64,000 nucleotides of DNA from Caballeronia sordidicola (GCF_001544455.2 NZ_FCOC02000003.1:600605-664604), one strand, 5' to 3'; positions 17,586 to 29,041 are shown, counted from the stretch's first letter. Translations and numbers: made by a program. The notes: a model not told the origin generated them from the sequence alone.

Positions 17586-18902
17586 ATGTCGTATTTCGAA
17601 CATCTGCCGGCTGTGCGTTATGAAGGCCTGGATTCCGACAATCCCTTCGCTTTTCGGCATTATGACCGCGACAAGCTGGTGCTCGGCAAACGCATGGAGG
17701 ATCATCTGCGGCTCGCTGTCTGCTACTGGCATTCGTTCGTATGGCCTGGCGTGGATATGTTCGGGCAGGGCACGTTTCACCGGCCGTGGCAGCAACCTGG
17801 CGACGCGATCGAGCGCGCGCACCTGAAGGCCGATGCCGCATTCGACTTTTTCGCGAAACTCGGTGCGCCTTTCTATACGTTTCACGACACCGACGTTGCA
17901 CCCGAAGGCGACAGCATCAAGCACTACGTCAACAACTTCAAGGGCGTAACCGACTATCTCGCGGCCAAGCAAGAGCAGACGGGCATCAAGCTGCTATGGG
18001 GCACGGCCAATCTCTTCTCGCATCCGCGTTATGCGGCAGGCGCCGCGACGAGTCCCAATCCTGAAGTGTTTGCTTTCGCGGCCACCCAGGTATTCCAGGC
18101 GCTTGAAGCGACTCATCGCCTTGGTGGCGAGAACTACGTGTTGTGGGGCGGGCGCGAAGGCTATGACACGCTGCTCAACACCGACCTCAAGCGCGAGCGA
18201 GACCAACTAGGCCGCTTCCTTAACATGGTTGTGGAGCACAAGCACAAGATGGGCTTCAAGGGCGCTTTGCTGATCGAGCCGAAGCCGCAGGAACCGACCA
18301 AGCACCAATACGACTACGATGTCGCCACCGTTCACGGTTTTCTCACGCAGTTTGGTTTGCAAAACGAAATCCAGGTGAATATAGAGGCAAATCATGCAAC
18401 GCTTGCGGGGCATTCGTTCCACCATGAAATCGCCACGGCCTATGCGCTTGGCATATTCGGCAGTGTCGATGCAAACCGTGGAGACCCCCAAAATGGCTGG
18501 GACACCGATCAGTTTCCCAACAGTGTTGAAGAGCTGACGCTTGCGCTCTATGAAATCCTGAAGCATGGCGGCTTCAACACGGGCGGCATGAACTTCGATG
18601 CAAAGGTGCGGCGGCAAAGCGTGGCGCCCGAGGACCTGTTCTTCGGTCATATTGGCGCAATCGATGTCATTGCGATCGCACTGGAGCGGGCGGCCGCACT
18701 GGTTGAAAACGACAAGCTGGCGGAATTCAAGAAGCGGCGCTATGAAGGCTGGGATACGGAATTTGGCCGCAAGATTCTCTCGGGCGGTTACTCTCTGGAA
18801 TCGCTTGCCATCGATGCGCTGGGACGCCGTGTAAACCCGCAGCATGTCAGCGGGCAACAGGAGTATCTGGAGAATATCGTTAATCGGACGATCTACGGCT
18901 AG
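17586..18902 (+). CDS. xylA: Xylose isomerase
   Basis: A 438-residue class II xylose isomerase (EC 5.3.1.5), converting D-xylose to D-xylulose. Catalytic H100 and D103 lie in FYTFHDTD; metal ligand E231 and K233 in [14 protein letters not shown]; a further metal-site Glu in [13 protein letters not shown]. The [15 protein letters not shown] block is intact. The length matches E. coli XylA (440). It has an acggag ribosome binding site. It is the first gene of the plus-strand xylose block and is separated by 254 bases from xylF. Confidence 0.96.
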   Translation: MSYFEHLPAVRYEGLDSDNPFAFRHYDRDKLVLGKRMEDHLRLAVCYWHSFVWPGVDMFGQGTFHRPWQQPGDAIERAHLKADAAFDFFAKLGAPFYTFHDTDVAPEGDSIKHYVNNFKGVTDYLAAKQEQTGIKLLWGTANLFSHPRYAAGAATSPNPEVFAFAATQVFQALEATHRLGGENYVLWGGREGYDTLLNTDLKRERDQLGRFLNMVVEHKHKMGFKGALLIEPKPQEPTKHQYDYDVATVHGFLTQFGLQNEIQVNIEANHATLAGHSFHHEIATAYALGIFGSVDANRGDPQNGWDTDQFPNSVEELTLALYEILKHGGFNTGGMNFDAKVRRQSVAPEDLFFGHIGAIDVIAIALERAAALVENDKLAEFKKRRYEGWDTEFGRKILSGGYSLESLAIDALGRRVNPQHVSGQQEYLENIVNRTIYG

Positions 18903-19156
18903 TGCTTTGAGTAATAACGTCCTCAAGGAAAAACGTTAAGCGGCCCGGCCGATTTCGCAATTGCGCCCGATGCGGATAAAGGTCAGGCTGATCAAGAATT
19001 CAAAATTAAAAGCTTTCGTAAAACCAACGACCGCGAACACGAATTCGCGGCGCAAGCAGTAGATTCCGCCGACGTCCCTTTCTCTCGCACATGCGCAGCC
19101 CTGACGGGCTTCGCGGGGAGACGCATCGGCTAGTCAACCATAAAAAGGAGTGAGAC

Positions 19157-20185
19157 ATGAAGTCTGCAATGCGCCGTTCAATCCTGGCGTCCCTCGCGTG
19201 CAGCGCGATGTTCGCCAGCATATCCGTGATTCCGTCGCTGGCTCATGCGAGCAAGGACAAGCCCGAAATAGGATTTTGTATCGACGACCTGCGGGTCGAG
19301 CGCTGGTCGCGGGACCGTGACTATTTTGTTGCAGCCGCGACCAAGCTCGGCGCGAAGGTTTCGGTGCAATCCGCCGACGCCAGCGAGGCACGCCAGATTT
19401 CGCAGATCGAGAATCTGATCTCGCGTGGAGTCGATGTCATCGTGATCGTGCCGTTCAACTCGAAGACGCTTGGCAATGTGGTTGCCGAAGCGCATAAAGC
19501 GGGTATCAAGGTGGTGTCCTATGACCGCCTGATTCTCGACGCGGATGTCGACGCCTATATTTCCTTCGACAATGAAAAAGTCGGCGAGATGCAGGCACAG
19601 GGTGTATTTAACGCGCAGCCCAAGGGCAATTATTTCCTGCTTGGCGGCGCGCCAACCGACAACAACGCGAAAATGCTGCGTGAAGGTCAGATGAAGATCC
19701 TCAAGCCTGCCATCGACCGCGGTGACATCAAGATCGTTGGCCAGCAATGGGTGCCGGAATGGAGCGCCGCCACCGCGCTGCGCATTACCGAGGACGCGTT
19801 GACGGCGAACAACAACAAGATCGACGCCATTGTTGCATCCAACGACGGCACGGCCGGTGGCGCCATTCAGGCGCTTGCCGCGCAGAAGCTGGCTGGCAAG
19901 GTGCCCATCTCGGGCCAGGATGCGGACCTCGCGGCGGTCAAGCGGCTGGTGGATGGCACGCAGACCATGACGGTGTACAAGCCGCTCAAGCTGATTGCGG
20001 GCGACGCGGCGAAGCTCGCTGTCGATCTGGCAAAAGGTCAGCCGCCTGCCTATAACGCCAAATACGACAACGGCAAGAAGCAGGTCGATACCGTGTTGCT
20101 GCAACCGACGCTCCTGACGAAGTCGAATGTCGATACCGTCGTCAAGGACGGTTTCTATACGCAGTCGCAACTGGCTGGTAATTGA
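19157..20185 (+). CDS. xylF: D-xylose ABC transporter substrate-binding protein
   Basis: A 342-residue periplasmic binding protein with a signal peptide of about 31 residues (cut near SLAHAS-KD). The ligand-binding fold shows the XylF patterns IGFCIDDLRVERWSRDRDYF, VIVIVPFNSKTLG, YDRLILDADVDAYISFDNE and GGAPTDNNAKMLREGQM. It delivers D-xylose to XylGH. A strong AAAAGGAG ribosome binding site lies 6 bases before the ATG. It is followed by xylG after 73 bases. Confidence 0.95.
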   Translation: MKSAMRRSILASLACSAMFASISVIPSLAHASKDKPEIGFCIDDLRVERWSRDRDYFVAAATKLGAKVSVQSADASEARQISQIENLISRGVDVIVIVPFNSKTLGNVVAEAHKAGIKVVSYDRLILDADVDAYISFDNEKVGEMQAQGVFNAQPKGNYFLLGGAPTDNNAKMLREGQMKILKPAIDRGDIKIVGQQWVPEWSAATALRITEDALTANNNKIDAIVASNDGTAGGAIQALAAQKLAGKVPISGQDADLAAVKRLVDGTQTMTVYKPLKLIAGDAAKLAVDLAKGQPPAYNAKYDNGKKQVDTVLLQPTLLTKSNVDTVVKDGFYTQSQLAGN

Positions 20186-20258
20186 CACAACGCTTTGATG
20201 AGTCCGTGCGCGAGGGCTGCGAGCGGTCTTCGCGCACAATCATGTCAGGGATACACGC

Positions 20259-21815
20259 ATGGCAAATGCGCTGCTGGAAATGCACGGCATCGTCAAGACG
20301 TTTGGCGGAGTGAAGGCGCTCGACGGGATCGACCTTGTGGTTTCGCCGGGTGAATGCGTTGGCCTGTGCGGCGAGAACGGCGCGGGCAAGTCCACCTTGA
20401 TGAAGGTCCTGTCCGGCGTTTATCCGCATGGAACCTGGGACGGCGAAATCCTCTGGGAAGGCGAACCGTTACGAGCGATGAATATTCGCGAAACCGAGAG
20501 CGCCGGCATTGTCATCATCCATCAGGAACTGATGCTCGTGCCGCAGTTGTCGGTGGCTGAAAACATATTCCTCGGCAATGAGATCACGCTAAGCGGCGGA
20601 CGGATGAACTACGCCGCAATGTACCAACGCGCCGACGAACTGCTGCGCGGCCTTAACATTAGTGGCATCAATGTGGCGCAGCCCGTGATGAATTATGGCG
20701 GTGGACATCAGCAATTGATTGAGATCGCGAAGGCCTTGAACAAGCGTGCGAAGCTGCTGATTCTGGACGAGCCGTCGTCCTCGCTTACTGCAAGCGAAAT
20801 CAGCATCCTGCTCAATATAGTGCGCGATCTGAAGAAGCGCGGCGTTGCGTGTGTCTATATCTCGCACAAGCTCGATGAAGTCGAAGCCATATGCGATACC
20901 GTCACGGTGATTCGCGACGGCAAGCACGTCGCAACGCAGCCCATGAAGGGATTGAGCACTGACGCGATCATTGCGATGATGGTTGGCCGCGAAATCAAGA
21001 ACCTGTTTCCGCGCGAGCCGCATGAGATTGGCGAGGTGATTTTCGAGGCGAGAAATGTAACGTGTCTCGACGTCACCAATGCCCGGCGCAAGCGGGTGGA
21101 CAACGTCTCCTTCGCGCTGCGTAAGGGTGAGATTCTTGGCGTGGCGGGGCTCGTTGGCGCGGGGCGAACCGAGCTGATGCAGGCCATTTTCGGCGCTTAT
21201 CCGGGCGTGAGCGAGGCGGACGTCTATTTGAACGGCAAGAAGCTCAAAATCAGGACACCTGCCGATGCTATCGACGCTGGCATAGGCATGGTGCCGGAAG
21301 ACCGCAAGCGTCATGGCATCGTGCCGCAGCTTGGCGTAGGCCACAACATTACATTGGCGGTGCTTAGCCGGTTTGCGAAAGGTGGGCGTATTGATTCCGC
21401 TGCGGAACTCGATACCATCCACACTGAGATGAAACGCCTGTCAGTACGCGCGGCGACGCCTATGTTATCCATTGCGAGTCTGTCGGGCGGCAACCAACAA
21501 AAGGCAGTACTGACCAAGATGCTGCTTACCGACCCTGCCATCCTGATCCTCGACGAACCGACGCGTGGCGTTGACGTTGGCGCCAAGTTCGAAATATACA
21601 AATTGATGTTTGCGCTGGCGCGGCGGGGTGTGTCGATCATCGTGGTGTCATCGGAGCTTAATGAGGTGCTTGGCGTCAGTGACCGCGTGCTGGTGATAGG
21701 CGAGGGTGAATTGCGCGGCGACTTCATTAACGAAGGTCTTACGCAGGAACATATTCTGGCCGCGGCTATTGGCGCGTCATCCCAGGCAACCCCTATTCAA
21801 GCGAGTGCCGCATGA
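20259..21815 (+). CDS. xylG: D-xylose ABC transporter ATP-binding protein
   Basis: A 518-residue protein with two fused ABC domains, as in sugar transporters of the CUT2 class. Domain 1 Walker A is GENGAGKST (38-46) and Walker B is [15 protein letters not shown]. Domain 2 has the degenerate Walker [11 protein letters not shown] and the signature [13 protein letters not shown] with [15 protein letters not shown]. It powers uptake through XylH in the inner membrane. The stop overlaps the xylH start (ATGA), so the pair is translationally coupled. Confidence 0.95.
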   Translation: MANALLEMHGIVKTFGGVKALDGIDLVVSPGECVGLCGENGAGKSTLMKVLSGVYPHGTWDGEILWEGEPLRAMNIRETESAGIVIIHQELMLVPQLSVAENIFLGNEITLSGGRMNYAAMYQRADELLRGLNISGINVAQPVMNYGGGHQQLIEIAKALNKRAKLLILDEPSSSLTASEISILLNIVRDLKKRGVACVYISHKLDEVEAICDTVTVIRDGKHVATQPMKGLSTDAIIAMMVGREIKNLFPREPHEIGEVIFEARNVTCLDVTNARRKRVDNVSFALRKGEILGVAGLVGAGRTELMQAIFGAYPGVSEADVYLNGKKLKIRTPADAIDAGIGMVPEDRKRHGIVPQLGVGHNITLAVLSRFAKGGRIDSAAELDTIHTEMKRLSVRAATPMLSIASLSGGNQQKAVLTKMLLTDPAILILDEPTRGVDVGAKFEIYKLMFALARRGVSIIVVSSELNEVLGVSDRVLVIGEGELRGDFINEGLTQEHILAAAIGASSQATPIQASAA

Positions 21816-23008
21816 CACCCGACGTCACCTCGTCTTCCAAGCGCGGCACCACTGGTGGTGCGCGTGCGAGTTCCGGTCAACGCTTCAGGCAAGTGTTTAC
21901 GCGCTACAAGTTGCTTGCGCTACTGCTTGCTGTTGCGGTCATCTGGATCTTCTTTTCGTTTCTGACGGATGGTGCCTTTGTCACGCCGCGCAACCTGTCG
22001 AACCTCCTGAGGCAGATGTCGATTACCGGCATGCTTGCATGCGGCATGGTCTTTGTGATCATTGCTGGGGAGATCGATTTATCGGTTGGTTCGCTATTGG
22101 GATTGCTCGGTGGCGTGGCCGCAATCCTCGACGTCACTCACCACTGGCCGATCCAGTTCACGGTACCTGCCGTGATGTTGCTGGGTGTTGCGATAGGGCT
22201 GTTCAACGGCTGGTGGTCGACGTATTTGCGCGTGCCGTCGTTCATTGTCGGTCTGGGTGGAATGTTGGCTTACCGTGGCGTGCTGCTGGGCGTGACGGGT
22301 GGTTCGACTATTGCGCCTGCATCGGACAACCTGGTTTTCATAGGGCAGGGATATTTGCCTCGACTGGCTGGCAATGCGCTTGCGCTGGTCTTGTTCGTGA
22401 TCTTGGTAGCGTTGACTGTGCGGCAGAGGCAGAACCGGCAGCGATACAAGCTGGCGGTCGTGCCGCTGTGGCAGGACGGTGTCAAAATAGTTGCGGCGGG
22501 TCTTGTGCTGGTGGCGTTTGTAACGACGCTCAATCGGTATGGTGGTATTCCTGTGCCGGTGTTGTTGCTGTTGGCGCTGCTTGGACTTTTTACTTATATT
22601 GCTACGCAGACCGTGTTTGGGCGACGTATCTATGCTGTGGGGTCGAATCTCGAGGCGACGCGTTTATCGGGCGTGAATACGAATCGCGTAAAGCTGATGA
22701 TTTTCGCGCTCATGGGCTTGATGTGCGCGCTTGGCGGCTTGATCAATACGGCGCGGTTAGCGGCGGGGTCGCCATCGGCGGGAACGATGGGTGAGCTGGA
22801 TGCGATTGCGGCCTGTTTTATTGGTGGAACTTCGATGCGCGGTGGTTCCGGCACGGTTTATGGTGCATTGATTGGCGCGTTGGTAATGGCGAGCCTGGAC
22901 AATGGCATGTCGATGCTTGATGTCGATTCATACTGGCAGATGATTGTGAAGGGCGGCATTCTGGTCCTGGCAGTTTGGATAGATGTAATTTCGGGAGACA
23001 GAAGATAG
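21812..23008 (+). CDS. xylH: D-xylose ABC transporter permease
   Basis: A 398-residue inner-membrane permease with about ten hydrophobic segments. The motif [20 protein letters not shown], typical of BPD_transp_2 sugar permeases, is near residues 89-108. Later [13 protein letters not shown] and the loop [20 protein letters not shown] are family hallmarks. It completes XylFGH. The frame is intact to the TAG-terminated C-terminus. No xylulokinase follows: the next gene is convergent tdh. Confidence 0.94.
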   Translation: MTPDVTSSSKRGTTGGARASSGQRFRQVFTRYKLLALLLAVAVIWIFFSFLTDGAFVTPRNLSNLLRQMSITGMLACGMVFVIIAGEIDLSVGSLLGLLGGVAAILDVTHHWPIQFTVPAVMLLGVAIGLFNGWWSTYLRVPSFIVGLGGMLAYRGVLLGVTGGSTIAPASDNLVFIGQGYLPRLAGNALALVLFVILVALTVRQRQNRQRYKLAVVPLWQDGVKIVAAGLVLVAFVTTLNRYGGIPVPVLLLLALLGLFTYIATQTVFGRRIYAVGSNLEATRLSGVNTNRVKLMIFALMGLMCALGGLINTARLAAGSPSAGTMGELDAIAACFIGGTSMRGGSGTVYGALIGALVMASLDNGMSMLDVDSYWQMIVKGGILVLAVWIDVISGDRR

Positions 23009-23332
23009 CCCTCTTATTCAAGCCGTTGCAACCATGACCGCCAAATCTTGCCCGAGAACACTGGCGGCGAAGCGTGTGGATGCAGGGATACGGAGGGGAA
23101 GGGTTTCAGCCGACGGTGATTATGGCGGCAACCGTTCTTTTGAAGTCCCAAGCAGATAAAACTGCACGCTTGGTCCACTTAAGAATTGGCGGTGGAAAGG
23201 CGTTGTCTTCGTTTCTTTTTCGCCGTATGGAAAAAGAAACGAAGTCCCGCCACGGACAGTGGCTAACAGTGCTAAAAAAATCAACGAACAGGGAACGCGC
23301 TAAGACGTTAAAAACAGCCCCTCCGCCACCCG
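23009..23332. other. Intergenic region between xylH and tdh with long hairpin
   Basis: No gene recognised in 324 bases between two convergent genes. Its main structure is the perfect 15-bp inverted repeat at 23207-23244. Open frames in both strands here look non-coding. Confidence 0.5.
23207..23244. repeat. Perfect 15-bp inverted repeat (hairpin)
   Basis: CTTCGTTTCTTTTTC (23207-23221) and GAAAAAGAAACGAAG (23230-23244) are exact reverse complements around an 8-base loop. It lies between convergent xylH and tdh. It could stop transcripts from either side, or be a copy of a dispersed intergenic repeat. No T run follows the stem. Confidence 0.7.
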
Positions 23333-24361
23333 CTACCTGGTCCAATCAAGTATCACTTTCCCGCTCTGCCCTGAAAGCATTGCAGCAAACCCTTCCTGAT
23401 AGTCATCCACGGCAAAGCTATGCGTTAAAACCGGAGAAAGATCTAACCCACTTTGCAACATGGCGACCATCTTGTACCAGGTCTCGAACATCTCTCGCCC
23501 GTAGATGCCTTTGATCTCAAGCCCTTTGAAGATGACCTGAGTCCAGTCAATGGCCATTTCCGCCGGCGGAATCCCTAACATCGCTATCTTGCCGCCATGA
23601 TTCATGGCCTCAAGCAGACCCTTAAACGCGCTCGGGACGCCCGACATTTCCAATCCCACATCGAAGCCCTCCGTCATGTGAAGTTCCGCCATCAGATCAC
23701 GCAGTGAAGTCTGCGCCACATTCACGGCACGCGTCGCCCCCATTTTCCGTGCAAGTTCAAGCCGATAGTCGTTCACATCGGTAATCACCACATTACGCGC
23801 GCCGACATGCCTGGCAATCGCCACAGCCATGATGCCAATAGGACCCGCGCCGGTGATCAACACATCTTCACCGACGAGATTGAATGACAACGCCGTATGC
23901 GTGGCGTTACCAAACGGGTCGAAGATAGCCGCAAGGTCGTCGGAAATCTCCGCTGGAATCTTGAATGCATTAAACGCCGGAATCACCAGGAATTCCGCGA
24001 ACGCGCCAGGCCGGTTCACGCCAACCCCTATGGTATTGCGGCACAGATGCCGACGTCCCGCGCGGCAATTCCGGCAAAATCCGCACGTGATGTGTCCTTC
24101 GCCCGACACACGGTCGCCGATCGCGAACCCGCGCACTTCCTGTCCCATTTCCACGATCTCGCCGACATATTCGTGACCCACGTGCATGGGGACGGGAATG
24201 GTTTTCTGCGCCCAGTCATCCCACTTCCATATATGAATGTCAGTGCCGCAGATTGCTGTGCGCGTAATGCGGATCATCACGTCGTTATGGCCGACCTCCG
24301 GCTTCTTCACGCGTGTAAGAGTCAGCCCCGGTGCGCGTTCGAGTTTTGCCAATGCTTTCAT
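23333..24361 (-). CDS. tdh: L-threonine 3-dehydrogenase
   Basis: A 342-residue zinc alcohol-dehydrogenase-type enzyme oxidising L-threonine to 2-amino-3-ketobutyrate with NAD+. Catalytic zinc region [18 protein letters not shown] (residues 33-50), [12 protein letters not shown], and four structural-zinc Cys in [18 protein letters not shown]. The Rossmann motif is [15 protein letters not shown]. The length equals E. coli Tdh (341). It lies 14 bases after kbl in the same operon, and together they turn threonine into glycine and acetyl-CoA. Confidence 0.96.
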   Translation of the reverse strand: MKALAKLERAPGLTLTRVKKPEVGHNDVMIRITRTAICGTDIHIWKWDDWAQKTIPVPMHVGHEYVGEIVEMGQEVRGFAIGDRVSGEGHITCGFCRNCRAGRRHLCRNTIGVGVNRPGAFAEFLVIPAFNAFKIPAEISDDLAAIFDPFGNATHTALSFNLVGEDVLITGAGPIGIMAVAIARHVGARNVVITDVNDYRLELARKMGATRAVNVAQTSLRDLMAELHMTEGFDVGLEMSGVPSAFKGLLEAMNHGGKIAMLGIPPAEMAIDWTQVIFKGLEIKGIYGREMFETWYKMVAMLQSGLDLSPVLTHSFAVDDYQEGFAAMLSGQSGKVILDWTR

Positions 24362-24375
24362 GATCGCCTCGAGTC

Positions 24376-25575
24376 CTAAATGATGCCCAGTGAGCGGCCA
24401 ACGTGCGCAAACGCATCGACCGCGCGATCGATTTGTTCCGGGGTATGCGCGGCGCTCATTTGCGTGCGAATGCGGGCGCGGCCCTTGGGCACGACCGGAA
24501 ATGAAAAACCGATCACATAGACGCCTTCGTGCAATAGCGCATCCGCCATGCGCGATGCGACCTGCGCGTCGCCAAGCATCACGGGAATGATCGGGTGCTC
24601 GCCGGGCACGAGGGTAAAGCCAAGTGCGCTCATCGCATGGCGGAAATGCACGCCGTTCTCGCGCACACGCGAACGCAGTTGAGCACCTTCGCCGCTGCGA
24701 AGGAGTTCAAGAACCTTGAGCGTGGCCGCAGCAATGCTGGGCGCAAGCGTATTGGAAAAGAGATACGGGCGCGAACGTTGCCGCAGCAACTCTACAATCT
24801 CACGTCGTGCTGCAACATAGCCGCCCGATGCACCACCAAGTGCCTTGCCGAGCGTACCGGTAATGATGTCGATGCGCGAAAGCACACCGCAATGCTCCGG
24901 TGTGCCGCGTCCGTGCTCGCCGATAAAGCCTACCGCGTGAGAGTCGTCGACCATGACAAGCGCGCCATAACGATCCGCGAGATCACAGATACCGGCGAGA
25001 TTGGCGATGATGCCGTCCATCGAAAACACGCCGTCGGTGGCGATCAGCTTGAAGCGCGCGCCGGCTGCATCGGCTTCACGCAGTTTGGTTTCCAGGTCGA
25101 CCAGATCATTATTTTTGTAGCGATACCGTTTCGCTTTCGACAAACGCACACCGTCGATAATGCTCGCGTGATTGAGCTCGTCGCTGATGATCGCGTCGGA
25201 GTCGTCCAGCAATGTTTCGAACAAACCGCCGTTGGCGTCGAAGCAGCTGGAGTAAAGAATACAGTCGTCGGTTTGCAGGAATGCGGCCAGCGCCTGCTCG
25301 AGTTCCTTGTGAACGCTTTGCGTGCCGCAGATAAACCGCACGGACGCCATCCCGAAACCATCGCGGTCCAGGCTGGCTTTTGCAGCGTCGATCAAACGCG
25401 GATCATTGGCGAGGCCGAGATAATTATTCGCGCAGAAGTTGAGCACTTCGTCGCCGGCGGCAAGCCGGATATCGGCTGACTGAGGACTCGATATAACGCG
25501 TTCGGATTTGTAGAAACCGTCAGTGCGAATCTGGTCTAGCGTTTTGCGCACGTGTTCAATATAAGAATCATGCAT
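24376..25575 (-). CDS. kbl: 2-amino-3-ketobutyrate CoA ligase (glycine C-acetyltransferase)
   Basis: A 399-residue PLP enzyme of the alpha-oxoamine synthase family. It cleaves 2-amino-3-ketobutyrate with CoA to glycine and acetyl-CoA. Visible parts: [14 protein letters not shown] near the start, [20 protein letters not shown], and the PLP-lysine segment [20 protein letters not shown]. The length matches E. coli Kbl (398). It is the first gene of the kbl-tdh operon. The upstream ribosome binding site reads aggaga on the coding strand. Confidence 0.96.
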   Translation of the reverse strand: MHDSYIEHVRKTLDQIRTDGFYKSERVISSPQSADIRLAAGDEVLNFCANNYLGLANDPRLIDAAKASLDRDGFGMASVRFICGTQSVHKELEQALAAFLQTDDCILYSSCFDANGGLFETLLDDSDAIISDELNHASIIDGVRLSKAKRYRYKNNDLVDLETKLREADAAGARFKLIATDGVFSMDGIIANLAGICDLADRYGALVMVDDSHAVGFIGEHGRGTPEHCGVLSRIDIITGTLGKALGGASGGYVAARREIVELLRQRSRPYLFSNTLAPSIAAATLKVLELLRSGEGAQLRSRVRENGVHFRHAMSALGFTLVPGEHPIIPVMLGDAQVASRMADALLHEGVYVIGFSFPVVPKGRARIRTQMSAAHTPEQIDRAVDAFAHVGRSLGII

Positions 25576-25835
25576 GGATCAGTCTCCTGTGTAATGCGGT
25601 AATGCGAGGTCCGCTTGGCCACTCGTGATGGCTTTGCTTCCTGGACGGCTTATTGCGCTTGTGCATCAGATCTTTTCCTCACGCACATGCACTAGCTTAG
25701 CGGATTTGACCAAACTCCCGAATATCATTTCATGGCGTCACTTGACGAGGCGCTTCAGGAAGTTCGGGTCTGGGCGTAAGCTAGCATTGAATACGCGGAA
25801 TGCGCGCGCTGACGCTTGACCAAACGGAGTTCATC

Positions 25836-26510
25836 ATGCGAATCGAAACTTCATTCTTGTTCGATCTGGACGGCACGCTCGTAGACAGTGTCTATCAGCA
25901 TGTACTTGCCTGGAAGGAAGCACTCGATGCTGAAGGTATCGAACTGTCGGTATGGCGAATACATCGCAAGATCGGCATGAGCGGCGGCTTATTTACCAAT
26001 CAACTCTTGCGCGAGACGCACGGTGAAATCAGCGAAGAGCGCGTAGAACGTTTGCGCCGGGCGCATGCGGACGCTTATCAACGCCTGCGCGCACAGGTCT
26101 GTCCGTTGCCAGGCGCACGCGAGCTGCTCGCCGCACTCACCGAAGCCGGTACGCGCTGGGCCATTGCAACGAGTGGACGCATGGAAACCGCTGCCGTCAA
26201 TCTCGTGGCGCTGGGTGTGGATCCTGCCCGCGCCGTGGTGGTCACGCGCGACGACGTGAAATATGCAAAGCCCGATCCGGACTTGTTCATCGCGGCCGCC
26301 GAGCGGCTGAACGTGGCAATAGAACATACCGTGGTGGTGGGCGACAGCATCTGGGACATGCTCGCAGCACGCCGGTGCAGATCGCTTGGCGTCGGCTTGT
26401 TGTCGGGTGGATATGGCACAGAAGAACTGGAGCGCTCGGGCGCATTGCGCGTGTACGAAGATCCCGCGGACCTGCTCTATCACCTGGACGAAGTCGCGGC
26501 GAGGCCCTAA
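25836..26510 (+). CDS. HAD-family phosphatase (beta-phosphoglucomutase-like)
   Basis: A 224-residue HAD hydrolase. Motif I FLFDLDGTLVDS (catalytic D10 and D12), motif II IATSGRME, motif III lysine in VKYAKPDPDLF, and motif IV VVVGDSIWDM are all present. A helical cap of subclass I follows motif I. It probably dephosphorylates a small sugar phosphate or phosphoglycolate-like metabolite, which sequence does not settle. The start at 25836 has a CGGAG ribosome binding site; the upstream ATG at 25800 lacks one. It is convergent with the GGDEF gene. Confidence 0.88.
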   Translation: MRIETSFLFDLDGTLVDSVYQHVLAWKEALDAEGIELSVWRIHRKIGMSGGLFTNQLLRETHGEISEERVERLRRAHADAYQRLRAQVCPLPGARELLAALTEAGTRWAIATSGRMETAAVNLVALGVDPARAVVVTRDDVKYAKPDPDLFIAAAERLNVAIEHTVVVGDSIWDMLAARRCRSLGVGLLSGGYGTEELERSGALRVYEDPADLLYHLDEVAARP

Positions 26511-26537
26511 ATGCTTGCGTGCATTTCGCGCTGATCG

Positions 26538-27800
26538 TCAAACTACCGCGATCATTCCTTGACCCGCGTCCTGGTCGGTCGCAACAGGTAATGCGTTGGC
26601 GCACACCTGGTTGCGCCCCGAGTTTTTGGCGCGATACAACTGTGCATCGGCGGCTCCAATCACGCTGTCCTCTGTCGCGCGTTCCGCGTCCCGTGCGCAG
26701 TCCACGACCACGACGCCGAAGCTGGCGGTAGCGCGTATCTCGCGTCCGTCCCACGCTTTCGATACCGCTAACTCGAACGCTTGCCGCATCCTTTCCGCAA
26801 GAACCGTTGCGCCCGCAATATCGGTTCGGGGAAGCAGCAAGACGAATTCTTCGCCGCCATAGCGAATGACGCTGTCTACATCATGGCGCGTGTGCGCCAG
26901 CAGCAACGCGGAAAATGTCCGAATGACCGCGTCTCCCGCGGGGTGGCCGTAGTTGTCGTTTATCTGCTTGAACAAGTCGATATCGCACAGGACCACCGCG
27001 AGTGTCGACCTGGTCTTGCGCGCCCGCTGCAGTTCGGCATTGAACAGAACGTCGGTCAGATAGCGGCGATTGAAACAGCTCGTAAGGTAGTCGCGAACGG
27101 AAAGATTTCTGAGCAATGCATGCTGGCAGAACTCGTCACGTGCGAGCCGGTTATGGCGGCGAGCGGTTACGTAACCGAGCGCGTTAGTGAATAGAAGCAG
27201 CATGGACGAGGTCAGCAATGCTGAAGGATCAAGCATGCGCGACGCCGACGAAATCGCAATAAACGCGACTGTCGCGACCACGTTGATACACAAGGCGTAG
27301 AACAACTTGTTTGGAATAAAGTTGTAAGCAACGATCAACATGATGCACATGGACATCTCGTGGACCGACATTCCGCCCAGCCGCAGCCACGTGATCAGCA
27401 TGAACACCGCGAAACCGACGGCCTCCACCACGCTCGCCGCCGCACGCAAGGCGGGGATGGAATTATGATATTCACGCGCAGCGCGCAGGCAGACGGCGCA
27501 AGTTAGGGCCACTAGACAGCGCGCCAGAAATAGCACGAAGGTTGTGTGCGAGTAGCCGAGGGCGCCCGCGTCAGTAATGGCGAACGCGACGTAGAACAGG
27601 CTGCAGAAAACGAGAGTCCGCACGAGCGCGGCATGGTGCGCGACGCGCTGATAGCGCTGGAACTCGTGCTCGACTGACACGTCTTCAAACTCGGACCACA
27701 CACGGTCGAGTTTAAAATTTGTCGTGGCGTCAAACCGTGAAATTTCGGTCAGTTCTGCCATCTCTCGCCATTTTTTCGATGTCGCCTTTTGGGGCAACAT
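26538..27800 (-). CDS. Membrane-bound diguanylate cyclase (GGDEF)
   Basis: A 420-residue protein. Residues about 60-210 hold roughly six hydrophobic segments forming a membrane sensor; the C-terminal GGDEF domain starts near 235 (RDYLTSCFNRRYLTDVLF). The active-site loop is RYGGEEF (313-319), with metal and substrate residues in CDIDLFKQINDNYGH. It should make cyclic di-GMP from two GTP. The usual inhibitory RxxD five residues before the loop reads HDVD, so product inhibition may be missing. The start is uncertain; an ATG 13 codons further in is possible. Confidence 0.88.
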   Translation of the reverse strand: MLPQKATSKKWREMAELTEISRFDATTNFKLDRVWSEFEDVSVEHEFQRYQRVAHHAALVRTLVFCSLFYVAFAITDAGALGYSHTTFVLFLARCLVALTCAVCLRAAREYHNSIPALRAAASVVEAVGFAVFMLITWLRLGGMSVHEMSMCIMLIVAYNFIPNKLFYALCINVVATVAFIAISSASRMLDPSALLTSSMLLLFTNALGYVTARRHNRLARDEFCQHALLRNLSVRDYLTSCFNRRYLTDVLFNAELQRARKTRSTLAVVLCDIDLFKQINDNYGHPAGDAVIRTFSALLLAHTRHDVDSVIRYGGEEFVLLLPRTDIAGATVLAERMRQAFELAVSKAWDGREIRATASFGVVVVDCARDAERATEDSVIGAADAQLYRAKNSGRNQVCANALPVATDQDAGQGMIAVV

Positions 27801-27915
27801 GATAAGTCATTTTTATCTTGACAAGTTGGCGCGCTAAGATCAGCGGTTTCTCCGTTCACCACCGACCTGCTTTGGTGCTTTTGATCCAGGTAAGCATCGT
27901 CAGCCTTCCAAGGTA

Positions 27916-28398
27916 TCAATCCGGCATGCCGTCATGATCCCCGAGCGCTCTCGCGGGCCAGTCCACCCAGCGGTCTGCGCGCGAACGTTCATGGATTTCG
28001 TTTAGCGGATATCGGATCCGGTTGTCGTCGCGCGGACGTTCGCCGATCACCATCAGCCTCACTTCGTCCCTCGAATTATTGATGAACGTGTGGCAGATCC
28101 CGGTACCAGCCGGAAACCCGACGGAATCGCCTTCTGCAATCGGATGAAGCACTCCGTCGATCCAGACGTCAGGTTTGCCTTCAAGTACGTACACGAACTC
28201 CTGCTCGGTACTTTCAGCGTGCGGATAAGAGGTTCGGCGGCCCGGTGGCAGCCTTACATGGTGGATCCCGATGCGGGTAATGCCGAGCGCATCGGAAAGC
28301 GGAGCGTCGAACGCCATGTGCTCGGTATCGCCGCGATAGCTATGTGCTTCGACTTCTTCCAGTTCAGTCCAGTGCTTGATGAATTCGGGCCGGCTCAT
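27916..28398 (-). CDS. Cupin-domain protein
   Basis: A 160-residue single-domain cupin. The metal-site motif PHAESTEQEFVYVLEGKPDV (residues 59-78) matches cupin motif 1 (H-x-E-E type). The second motif contains GFPAGTGICHTFIN with its His. The C-terminal tail (NRIRYPLNEIHERSRADRWV) appears in a group of uncharacterised bacterial cupins. It may bind a metal and a small carboxylate or sugar. There is no operon partner: the GGDEF gene on the same strand is 115 bases downstream. Confidence 0.8.
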   Translation of the reverse strand: MSRPEFIKHWTELEEVEAHSYRGDTEHMAFDAPLSDALGITRIGIHHVRLPPGRRTSYPHAESTEQEFVYVLEGKPDVWIDGVLHPIAEGDSVGFPAGTGICHTFINNSRDEVRLMVIGERPRDDNRIRYPLNEIHERSRADRWVDWPARALGDHDGMPD

Positions 28399-29041
28399 AT
28401 TTTCTCCTTCTCAAAGACCGCTGATCATACCGGCTGAAAAGTGCACGGCAAAAGCGGGGGAAGTTAGCTTGCAGATGCCGACTCAGGAACTCAGAGGGGC
28501 TCGCGATAAAGGCCGATGCACGCAGTTCGGTGTCAAATAAAGCGTACACGCTATAAAGATGCCGATCCCTGACTCTCGACGCACGCCGGCGCACCGCGAA
28601 GTTCCCAATAAATGTGCATGTGCAGCAATGGATCATTAATACGCGGCACGCATGCACCAAAAAACAATGCTGATTTTTCTTGGAAAAAAATAATGTGTAC
28701 GCTAGAGTTAATCCCACGAACTTAGAGCACTAAGTAAAAATTTACCGGCGTGTGAAGTTGCAAGTTCCTCGAACATGCCGTCTGACGCCCGGTCGCACCT
28801 TTGCAAGGTTGAGATCGACCGCTCGTGCTTTGGGGTGCATGTGACTGGTAACGGTATTCCCGGTGTACGCGGATTCTGGAAGAAAAGCCACCTAAGAATC
28901 GCGAACATCAGGCGTTGCCTGGAATTCATCGGAAATGTCGAACAGAAGGCGAACGTAAGTAGTTAGGCATACAAATTAAACGAATCCATAAAAATTCAAG
29001 ATTTTTTTAGTGCAAGTTTTTGCAAAACTCAGGAGGTTGCA
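28399..29041. other. Long intergenic region upstream of nadC cluster
   Basis: No gene recognised in 643 bases. Short frames on both strands lack family patterns or ribosome binding sites. The last 70 bases are AT-rich (including T runs near 29004 and 29017) and lead to a strong AGGAGG ribosome binding site for nadC, so the promoter of the nadC cluster probably lies here. A structured leader or regulator site could be present but I could not identify one. Confidence 0.45.

Noticed and set aside
26538..28398. GGDEF and cupin genes as a signalling operon
   Set aside because: They are on one strand but 115 bases apart, with no functional link visible. Kept as separate genes.
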